Source: Candidatus Sumerlaeota bacterium
GTDB lineage: Bacteria > Sumerlaeota > Sumerlaeia > MWCT01
Assembly (NCBI GenBank): GCA_026398545.1
Contig: JAPLSR010000264.1
Span: 1-11,054 of the forward strand
Length of the DNA stretch: 11,054 nt
Direction: 5' to 3'
This document shows, piece after piece, positions 1 through 5,882 of the stretch. The position numbers and the translations under genes were made by a program. The notes beneath the pieces are model-generated. The model saw only the letters and a program-made list of their open reading frames with translations, did not search any database and was not told where the DNA came from. Within the stretch, counting starts at the first letter, position 1. Every line of letters begins with the position of its first letter.

Positions 1-50
1 GCAACAACAATAAGCAGTTCAATCAAAGTGAATCCCAAATACCTTTTCAT
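1..50 (-). CDS. Prepilin-like protein, N-terminal 16 codons only (cut by window edge)
   Basis: Reading leftward from the ATG at 50, the peptide is MKRYLGFTLIELLIVV and then runs off the window. This is the class III signal of type IV pilins and type II secretion pseudopilins. A short basic leader ends in G6, prepilin peptidase (PilD) would cut before F7, and the E at +5 of the mature protein is present within the start of the hydrophobic assembly helix. On the minus strand, AAGGGTGA lies 4-7 nt before the ATG and makes a good ribosome binding site. The gene is divergent from the methyltransferase at 303. The rest of the protein is not visible, so a major pilin, a minor pilin, a pseudopilin and one of the many prepilin-like proteins of uncultured bacteria cannot be told apart. 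Confidence 0.82.
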   Translation of the reverse strand, partial: MKRYLGFTLIELLIVV

Positions 51-80
51 AATTTCACCCTTTTTTTTAATTAGAGATTC

Positions 81-93
81 TAACAAATTGTTA
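81..93. promoter_or_regulatory. Odd-centred palindrome TAACAAATTGTTA
   Basis: Perfect 6-bp inverted arms, TAACAA and TTGTTA, surround a central A. The site lies 31-43 bp upstream of the prepilin-like start codon on the minus strand, in an AT-rich gap. The position would suit a transcription factor site for the pilin gene. Short palindromes are common in AT-rich DNA, so the functional call is weak. Confidence 0.2.
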
Positions 94-167
94 AACATAT
101 AAGTTTTATAAATATTTTAAATTTGCGGCTTTCGTCAACAGGAATATATGGCAAAAGCACCAAAATC

Positions 168-218
168 CTTTTGATGGACTCTCTATAATGCGCACGGAAA
201 AATTGAATTGCCCTTGAC
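168..218 (+). repeat. Direct repeat copy A, upstream of the methyltransferase
   Basis: This block runs from CTTTTGATGG to CCCTTGAC and matches 1024-1075 with about eight mismatches and one single-base insertion in copy B, roughly 83% identity by eye. The best-conserved parts are CTTTTGATGG at the left end, GCGCNCGGAANAATTGAATT in the middle, and CCCTTGAC at the right end. It has no terminal inverted repeats or target duplication that would point to a mobile element. It ends exactly at a -35-like hexamer facing the methyltransferase. Read on the opposite strand, it encodes a peptide similar to that of copy B. Confidence 0.6.
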
Positions 219-241
219 GCATTTTCTGATAGCCAGATACT
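214..241 (+). promoter_or_regulatory. Candidate sigma-70-type promoter for the methyltransferase
   Basis: TTGACG (214-219, 5/6 to consensus) and GATACT (236-241, 4/6) are separated by 16 bp. Transcription would start near 248 and leave a leader of about 55 nt before the ATG at 303. The conserved repeat A abuts the -35 box on its upstream side. Copy B has the same arrangement ahead of the TPR gene, which is the main support for the call. Confidence 0.4.
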
Positions 242-302
242 GGGTGTTGCACAAATCAGGGAGATTAACTTCATTTTTTCACACCATACTGAAAGAGGAC
301 CA

Positions 303-947
303 ATGATACGTGGCTTTGCACAGAAAGTTAAAGATTTCGTTACCTTTCCGTTGAGAGCTATTATCCTTTTCCATGAAGACAGATGGGGATTCTCGTCACT
401 GGCATCGGAAAGATTCGACTATGTTGCGCGCGAAGTTGCAGGATACTGTCTGGATGTTGGCTGTGGAAGGCACAACCGATTTATCAATGATTATCTGTGC
501 GGACATGGAAAAGGTATTGACATCTTTCCATACGTGGGGCTGAAGGCAGAAAATGTGGTGGAGGACCTCTCACGATTTCCTTTTGAGAGTTCCACCTTCG
601 ATTCAGTCACCTTCATAGCAAACTTGAATCATATCCCCAAATCTCAACGTGATATTGAGTTGAGCGAAGCTTATCGGGTATTGAAGCCAAAGGGCAACAT
701 CGTTGTGACTATGGGAAATCCTCTGGCGGAGATAGCCATTCACAAGGTGGTCTGGCTATATGATAAGCTGTTTGGGACGAATTTTGATATGGACTCCGAA
801 AGAGGCATGGGTGCAGAAGAAGACTACTATCTGACAGATGCTGAGATTGTTGATAGACTTACCCGGTCCGGATTCAAACGGATAGACAAGAAATATTTTG
901 CAACCCAGTGGGGACTCAATCATCTTTTTGTGGCATGGAAAGTATAA
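303..947 (+). CDS. Class I SAM-dependent methyltransferase, substrate unknown
   Basis: This 214-residue protein is a complete Rossmann-fold methyltransferase of the Methyltransf_11 type. Motif I LDVGCG is at residues 50-55. The acidic residue that should bind the ribose hydroxyls is D73 in GKGIDIFP. The motif IV region FDSVTFIANLNHI is at 99-111, and YRVLKPKGNIVVT, the usual post-motif strand, is at 124-136. After the core comes a C-terminal part with MDSERGMGAEEDYYLTDAEI (163-182) and TQWGLNHLFVAWK (201-213), which probably shapes the acceptor pocket. AGAGGA at 294-299 sits just before the ATG and supports the start. There is no signal peptide or membrane segment, so it is cytosolic. Nothing in the sequence identifies the acceptor. 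The gene stands alone between a divergent prepilin-like gene and the TPR lipoprotein gene, so a cell-surface or small-molecule substrate is only a guess. Confidence 0.88.
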   Translation: MIRGFAQKVKDFVTFPLRAIILFHEDRWGFSSLASERFDYVAREVAGYCLDVGCGRHNRFINDYLCGHGKGIDIFPYVGLKAENVVEDLSRFPFESSTFDSVTFIANLNHIPKSQRDIELSEAYRVLKPKGNIVVTMGNPLAEIAIHKVVWLYDKLFGTNFDMDSERGMGAEEDYYLTDAEIVDRLTRSGFKRIDKKYFATQWGLNHLFVAWKV

Positions 948-960
948 AAGATTTAGCAAC

Positions 961-1009
961 GTTGAGTGGCAATGGAGGTCAATCTCCCAGACTTGTTCAA
1001 CTTTTTTTT
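961..1009 (+). terminator. Weak intrinsic terminator candidate after the methyltransferase
   Basis: GTTGA (961-965) can pair with TCAAC (997-1001), and eight Ts follow immediately (1002-1009). An internal GGAG/CTCC hairpin (974-977 with 984-987) lies inside. It starts 14 nt after the methyltransferase stop, a suitable place. The outer stem is only 5 bp and continues only as G-U pairs, so termination efficiency is uncertain. A competing pairing exists (965-973 with 1010-1018). Confidence 0.33.
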
Positions 1010-1018
1010 ATTGCCACT
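965..1018. repeat. Perfect 9-bp inverted repeat AGTGGCAAT/ATTGCCACT
   Basis: AGTGGCAAT at 965-973 is the exact reverse complement of ATTGCCACT at 1010-1018; the arms are 36 nt apart. As RNA, this stem is stronger than the GTTGA/TCAAC terminator stem and excludes it, because the arms interleave and would sequester the T8 tract in a loop. It lies between the methyltransferase stop and repeat copy B. It may be an anti-terminator-like structure, a remnant of a small inverted-repeat element, or chance. Confidence 0.4.
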
Positions 1019-1023
1019 TATCT

Positions 1024-1075
1024 CTTTTGATGGTCTTTCTAAGGTGCGCCCGGAAGAATTGAATTACCCCTTGAC
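1024..1075 (+). repeat. Direct repeat copy B, upstream of the TPR lipoprotein gene
   Basis: This is the second copy of the block at 168-218, in the same orientation, 856 bp downstream. It has an extra C in the CCCC run before TTGAC. The two copies flank the methyltransferase gene. On the minus strand it lies inside a 25-codon open frame (1008-1085) that contains IQFFRAHLRKTIKR. The matching peptide from copy A is IQFFRAHYRESIKR. Confidence 0.6.
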
Positions 1076-1100
1076 TTATTCCCATAATGACCAATATTAT
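1071..1100 (+). promoter_or_regulatory. Candidate sigma-70-type promoter for the TPR lipoprotein gene
   Basis: TTGACT (1071-1076, 5/6) and TATTAT (1095-1100, 5/6) are 18 bp apart. Transcription would begin near 1107, giving a leader of about 100 nt before the ATG at 1207. Repeat copy B abuts the -35 on its upstream side, mirroring the arrangement at 168-241. Confidence 0.45.
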
Positions 1101-1206
1101 TGGATTAAATATAAGTGGTGTTGTTTATCATGTAAAACTTTTGAAACGGGATAAAATCATTAATTATTAGTAAAAGGATAAGGCATCTTCGCGGAGGCGT
1201 TTTGCC

Positions 1207-4200
1207 ATGAAAAAATTAATCATTATGTCCGTCTTTCTTCTTGTCTTATGCCATTGCGGTAAAAAGGAGGAAAAACCGCAGGTGACTACCTACGCTAAGG
1301 AACTATTGGCGAAGAGAACGCCGCAACCCGCAAAACAACCCGCCGCGCCTGCCGTCGATGAGAAGAAAGAATCCAATCTCGAAGCGCCCGTTGTCCCCGC
1401 CAGAGTTGTGATAATGCCTATTGCCTGTGTGAATGGTTCTTACGCGCCCGGTAATTACCAGAACCGCCATCTCTTTCCCGCTCTTACTAACACCCTTCTG
1501 GAAATCTATGGCAATATTTCCGCGCCGCGCCGGAATGCCATCATAGATTTGGCTGTTGAGAAGAAGTTAATCTCGCGCCAATTTTTTGCGCGGCGCAGAA
1601 AGGAATATGACCTGAAAGAGGCGGTTGCTTTTGGAAATGAGATTAAGGCAGATTACCTTGTCATCCCCAGTCTTTATGGAGACGACACCGGAACTTATAA
1701 ATTCAAGGCGCAGGTTATGAAACCCGCTGAGGGGGAAAATGTCCTTTGGGAAACGGCATGCTCCACCCAAACCATCAAGTTGAATTATATGGCAACATGC
1801 CCGTTGTATATCGACTGTGCCTTCAAAGTGGCTGGCTATTTTCTTAAAAAGGACCAATCATCCAAACCCTACCTTGTCAAATCAAACGGAACCGCAAAAG
1901 CAAAAGGCCTTGTGGCGGAAGCGAGAGAAAAACAGAAATACCTGACTCTTCAAGATCAGATAAGGGGTGTCCGTCTTTTGTATGATGCCCTGAAGGATGA
2001 CCCCAATTATCCGGAAGCGTGGATTTCTTTATCAGAATCATATTCCATCCTGGCAAAAAATCTATATGGAACCAGCACTCCTATTGAGGGTGAAATGGCA
2101 TTGCGTTCCATGGTGGCGGCTCTGATTGCCCTGCGGCTTGATCCCGGAAATCCCGGAGCCTACAGGGCTGCCATGGTCTCATTTTCTCTGAATAACCAGC
2201 CCCATAATGCTAAGAGATATATGGAAAGCTATTCAGCTATGGAACCGGATACACCCTTAGCCCGATATGTGAAAATTAAAAGCCATGATTTATCGATAAG
2301 TGAAAATGCTTTAAAGAACCTTGCTCCCAACCAGTTCTTTTTATATTCACAAAATGTCCGTCCTAAATCAGTAAAAACCGTATTTTCAGATATTTTGAAA
2401 GCCCATTCGGATTCGACATTTCTATATCATAGTATGAGCGATATTTTGGAGCCTTACAATTTCTTCCTGTGTCGTCCATTGGCGCTTGTTCATACTTATT
2501 TGGCGCAAAAACAGTTTCTTGAGTATTATATTCCCTGGCTGAAATCTCATTCGGCTGGTGGTGACGACGCCATGAAGGCTTTGGGAAATTTATCCCGCTT
2601 CAACACAAAACCATCTCCTATCAATGCCGACAAAACTGACCAGGTATCCCAGATTATGAATGGACTCCGGGACTCTTACATGGATGGGAGCGCCTCCTAT
2701 TTTCAGTTAGATTCCGCACCGTTTGAGGGATTGAAAATATGCAGGCAAGCACAGAAGGAAGTCCTCGCCAAACTCAATGCTGACCCTTTGGCTGACGGCA
2801 ATTATTACGATTCGATTAATCTGTCAGAGCGGGATGCACTGTTTCTCTGGCAGCGTGAGCTCCTGAGGGGTCCGATTACAACGATTTATCTTGTAGGAAC
2901 GTGTTTGTGGGTTCCGGAGGTTCCACAAAAGGTTATACCCGAATTGGGAAAATTATTCCCACTGGATATGCTTGTATTGAATTCGGGCTTCTATTGTCTT
3001 TATAGCGTCACCGGCAATGGACCGGTGGGTAATTATTATCTTAAGAAAATGTTCGATGTCGACCAGAATAACACACGTGTAAAAGGATATGAACTGGATA
3101 ACTATTGTAAGGGGAAGAAACAGAGAAGCGATTTATCGTGGGTTACGTGCGCCTATTATATCGCTACTGACCCCGGTAATTCGCAGGTTGTCTCAACGGC
3201 ATGTTCCGACCTCTTCCTTCTTGATGAATTGGGCATGTCCCGGGATGTGTTAAACTATTATCGATTTCTCTTTCCTGAAGATGTGTGGGGAATGAAGCAT
3301 GAACTGAATATCACAAAATACAAGGAAAAACGTCCCAATACAAAAGAGGAAATCTCTCGATTATTCCATCCCGATTTGACAAACTCCTCGGACCTTTGGA
3401 CGGCGGCTGATATTTACCGCGGCAACGGATATTTTGATGAGGCGCTGGAGTTTTATAAGCGCGCTTTTGAGATGCTGCCAGGCAATAAAGAGCTTGCACG
3501 CCAATTGGGGTGGTCATGGCGTCTATCAGGAAATCCGGAGAAATATATTGAGACGCACGAAAGATGCGCCATGGAAAACTCTGGGACATTAACCGCTGCC
3601 AGCCTTTATCAGAATATTGGTTATTATTACTATTTCCAGGGCGATGCGGATAGGGCAAGACCTTATTATATCAAGTCCAATAACATTGATTCCGGGCAGG
3701 GTGGCTCTATACTGGGTAGAGCCTATCTGGCTTATGCAGAGGGGAATCGGGACGGCGCCATGCAGGAATTGGAAACGGAATTTGGGCGATATCATACCAG
3801 CACACCGGTCGAGCTGACAGCGCAGATTATGATTAAAGAAAAACAACCAAATGAGGCGCTCCAATACATTGATAAAATGCTGTTCAATCGACAATTGGTA
3901 TCCCATGGCGAGATTAATGCCCTCAAAGCGGAATGTTTGTATCGTATGGGACAGAAGGAAAAAGCCATCGAAGTGGTAATCAGTATTTCCAATATTTTTA
4001 CAAATGATGTTCATATGCAATGTGACATAGCATACATGTATCTCAGGGATGGGCGGATGGATGATGCCATCCATTATCTTGAAACATACCTTCATGAAAT
4101 GAAACTCGGTGTTTGGGAATTTCAGCCGATTTACCGGACTCTCGTGGAATCCTATTTGCAAAAAGACGACTTGGCAGGCGCTGAACCTTATCTACTGAAG

Positions 4201-4569
4201 TGCAAATTATTTTATCTTGATGACGAGAACACTCTCGCCATCCTTGGATATTATGCCCTCAAGAAGGGAGATTGCCAGGAGGCGCGCAAATGGATTAACA
4301 TGTCATTGAACGTGTTTCCGGGGCTTACATCCGCCATTGCCACACAGGTTCTGCTCGACCTCAAGGAAGGCAAGGTGGATGATGCAATTGTCCATGGGGA
4401 GAAGGGTTTGAAATGTTGTATATTTATTGATGACACGCGCCTGTATAGCGCCCTCGCCAGGGCTTATCGCCAGAAAGGCATGAACGATAAGGCAAAAAAA
4501 CTTGTTGATGACATCATCAGCATTGATGGCCAGAATTCCTATTGGGCGAAGAAAGCCGAAGAACAATAA
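1207..4569 (+). CDS. Large probable lipoprotein with CsgG/TolB-like N-terminal domain and TPR arrays
   Basis: This 1,120-residue protein starts at an ATG with GGAGG 9 nt upstream (1193-1197). Residues 1-17 form a short lipoprotein-like signal with Cys15 and Cys17. The lipobox is not canonical: -1 is Leu for C15 and His for C17. A Lys/Glu/Pro/Ala-rich linker follows to about 64. Residues 65-215 (RVVIMPIACVNG ... KADYLVIPSLYGDD) look like the fold shared by CsgG, LpoB and TolB-N proteins: a strand ending in a small-residue turn, a helix with LxxxLLE, then a 'gxeikADYlVip' strand. I inferred this from the pattern; no search was run. TPR-like helical repeats are recognisable at about 245-345 and from 728 to 1106, for example YFDEALEFYKRAFEMLPGN (742-760) and YYYYFQGDADRARPYYIKS (806-824). 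Residues 360-720 resemble nothing I know. The protein would be a periplasmic or outer-membrane-anchored scaffold, and its partner is unknown. It converges on dsbD-like and appears monocistronic. Confidence 0.8.
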   Translation: MKKLIIMSVFLLVLCHCGKKEEKPQVTTYAKELLAKRTPQPAKQPAAPAVDEKKESNLEAPVVPARVVIMPIACVNGSYAPGNYQNRHLFPALTNTLLEIYGNISAPRRNAIIDLAVEKKLISRQFFARRRKEYDLKEAVAFGNEIKADYLVIPSLYGDDTGTYKFKAQVMKPAEGENVLWETACSTQTIKLNYMATCPLYIDCAFKVAGYFLKKDQSSKPYLVKSNGTAKAKGLVAEAREKQKYLTLQDQIRGVRLLYDALKDDPNYPEAWISLSESYSILAKNLYGTSTPIEGEMALRSMVAALIALRLDPGNPGAYRAAMVSFSLNNQPHNAKRYMESYSAMEPDTPLARYVKIKSHDLSISENALKNLAPNQFFLYSQNVRPKSVKTVFSDILKAHSDSTFLYHSMSDILEPYNFFLCRPLALVHTYLAQKQFLEYYIPWLKSHSAGGDDAMKALGNLSRFNTKPSPINADKTDQVSQIMNGLRDSYMDGSASYFQLDSAPFEGLKICRQAQKEVLAKLNADPLADGNYYDSINLSERDALFLWQRELLRGPITTIYLVGTCLWVPEVPQKVIPELGKLFPLDMLVLNSGFYCLYSVTGNGPVGNYYLKKMFDVDQNNTRVKGYELDNYCKGKKQRSDLSWVTCAYYIATDPGNSQVVSTACSDLFLLDELGMSRDVLNYYRFLFPEDVWGMKHELNITKYKEKRPNTKEEISRLFHPDLTNSSDLWTAADIYRGNGYFDEALEFYKRAFEMLPGNKELARQLGWSWRLSGNPEKYIETHERCAMENSGTLTAASLYQNIGYYYYFQGDADRARPYYIKSNNIDSGQGGSILGRAYLAYAEGNRDGAMQELETEFGRYHTSTPVELTAQIMIKEKQPNEALQYIDKMLFNRQLVSHGEINALKAECLYRMGQKEKAIEVVISISNIFTNDVHMQCDIAYMYLRDGRMDDAIHYLETYLHEMKLGVWEFQPIYRTLVESYLQKDDLAGAEPYLLKCKLFYLDDENTLAILGYYALKKGDCQEARKWINMSLNVFPGLTSAIATQVLLDLKEGKVDDAIVHGEKGLKCCIFIDDTRLYSALARAYRQKGMNDKAKKLVDDIISIDGQNSYWAKKAEEQ

Positions 4570-4652
4570 ATCGCGCTTAAAAGTCAAAAGGATAATTTTG
4601 TATGTCAGCGAATGAAAGTGGACTCGTCTGTATGATTAAAGGGATTGTTTAA

Positions 4653-5819
4653 CTATTTGACCTCGCGCATTATGGCAATGAGTTCCTCCGGCTTGATGAA
4701 ACCTGCATAGGACTTTCTTTCCCCATTTGCGGTGATGAAGATTAGCGTCGGGAATCCCACTACATTATATTCATTGAGGACGCGCCTGATTTTGGCCGTT
4801 GGGCGCGTGGCATCAAACTTTATTGTCACAAAACGCGCCGACCCTGCCACCACCCGCGTGTCGGGGAATGTCTCCCTGTCCATCTGATGGCAGGAAGCGC
4901 ACCACTCGGCGGTGAAGTCTATCATAACAGGTTTGCGCGAGGTTCTTGCAAAGGCAAGACCTTCCTTTAGATTGCGCATCCATTGAATACCCTTTTTTGC
5001 CTCAGAGCGGCTCGGAACCCCCGAATCGCGAGTCATTGTTATGCCAGAAATCAGCACGGGCAATGATAGATAGAAGGCAGTTATAATCATTGCCACCCCG
5101 AAGGCTTGCTTCACGCGCACCATCCACATCCCCGGTCTGGGAAGTGTTTTCAAAGCGCCCGAGAGCGTTCCTATCACCACAAGGATTGTTCCCATGCCCA
5201 GCGCAAAGGCGAAAAAGAGTTCTGCTCCGACCACCCAGCTTCCCGACTTGATAACAAATCCGATGAGCGCGCCCACAACCGGCGATACGCAAGGTGAAAC
5301 AATAAGCGCCGCTATAATTCCCATGAGAAAAACCCCGGCAAAACCCTTTCTCGGACTCTTCATCACTTTTGAGGTCAGGGATGTGGGGAGGCGAAGTTCG
5401 AAAAGTCCCAGCATGGAGAGTCCGAATATGATGAGAACCACAGTCAGCGCGGCAACAATCCACGCGCTCTTCAGGTAAATGGCGGCAACCTCACCCAGTT
5501 TGCCGGTCAGCGCCCCAAGGATGGTATATGCCCCTGCCAGCCCGAGGACATAAGTCAGGGAGAGTAACAATCCCATCTTTTTTGTTTTCACGGCTGAGCT
5601 GGAAAAGATGACGCTTGAGGTGATGGGATACATGGGCCAGAGACAGGGGGTGAAACTGATGCCGAGTCCGGTCAGATAGGCGAGAAAGAAGCCTGTGATG
5701 CCCGCCCAGTCTGCGGACTTGCTGACAGTGTCAGCTGTTGCTTCCGCCCAGGCAAGATGCACGCCCATTATAAAAGGAAGAAGTGATAAAGATATCGGAT
5801 GTCTCTGGAAAAATTTCAT
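4653..5819 (-). CDS. dsbD: DsbD-like thiol:disulfide interchange protein lacking the alpha domain
   Basis: This 388-residue inner-membrane protein moves electrons from cytosolic thioredoxin to periplasmic thiols. Residues 1-25 (MKFFQRHPISLSLLPFIMGV then HLAWA) look like a signal sequence. Residues 38-260 form the CcdA/DsbD-beta membrane domain, with about eight hydrophobic segments. The two redox cysteines are C59 in ISFTPCLWP and C177 in IVSPCVSPVVG, matching the transmembrane pair of E. coli DsbD. Residues 285-388 form a thioredoxin-like gamma domain with active site WCASC (C307, C310) and cis-proline P357 in VGFPT. The N-terminal immunoglobulin-like alpha domain of classical DsbD (about 560 residues) is absent, so final delivery must use another carrier or act directly. 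AAGGA lies 7 nt before the ATG. It is downstream of a histidine kinase on the same strand (63-bp gap) and probably cotranscribed. The name is by family; CcdA-Trx fusion or ScsB-type protein are alternatives. Confidence 0.87.
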   Translation of the reverse strand: MKFFQRHPISLSLLPFIMGVHLAWAEATADTVSKSADWAGITGFFLAYLTGLGISFTPCLWPMYPITSSVIFSSSAVKTKKMGLLLSLTYVLGLAGAYTILGALTGKLGEVAAIYLKSAWIVAALTVVLIIFGLSMLGLFELRLPTSLTSKVMKSPRKGFAGVFLMGIIAALIVSPCVSPVVGALIGFVIKSGSWVVGAELFFAFALGMGTILVVIGTLSGALKTLPRPGMWMVRVKQAFGVAMIITAFYLSLPVLISGITMTRDSGVPSRSEAKKGIQWMRNLKEGLAFARTSRKPVMIDFTAEWCASCHQMDRETFPDTRVVAGSARFVTIKFDATRPTAKIRRVLNEYNVVGFPTLIFITANGERKSYAGFIKPEELIAIMREVK

Positions 5820-5834
5820 CTTCCAATCCTTACA

Positions 5835-5857
5835 CTCTGTGTCCTCTGTGACTCTGT
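5835..5857 (-). repeat. Intergenic CAGAG-type short tandem motif, minus-strand copy
   Basis: On the minus strand the motif ACAGAG occurs three times, with unit starts 8 and 9 nt apart (plus-strand CTCTGT at 5835, 5844 and 5852). It fills much of the 63-bp gap between the kinase stop and the dsbD-like start and ends only a few bases before the dsbD ribosome binding site. A related array on the plus strand is at 10793-10817. From memory, similar CAGAG-rich spacers recur between genes in many unrelated bacterial genomes; their role is unknown to me. Confidence 0.55.
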
Positions 5858-5882
5858 GGTGAATCCCATATTTTTGAAACTC

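Noticed and set aside
80..274. 64-codon open frame on the minus strand between the prepilin-like gene and the methyltransferase
   Set aside because: It has no good ribosome binding site, no recognisable family and AT-rich low-complexity ends. Its only notable part is the repeat A segment, reported as a finding rather than a gene.
168..1076. Composite mobile element made of the methyltransferase and its flanking direct repeats
   Set aside because: The repeats are imperfect, lack terminal inverted repeats and target duplications, and there is no transposase or integrase.
966..1154. 62-codon plus-strand open frame after the methyltransferase
   Set aside because: It crosses the terminator-like T tract, the inverted repeat, repeat B and the candidate promoter, and it has no family resemblance.
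3589..4161. 190-codon minus-strand open frame inside the TPR gene
   Set aside because: It is wholly antisense to well-formed TPR repeats and its composition is that of a shadow frame, without motifs.
4570..4652. Bidirectional terminator between the convergent TPR and dsbD-like genes
   Set aside because: I find no convincing stem-loop with a T tract in either direction in this 83-bp gap.
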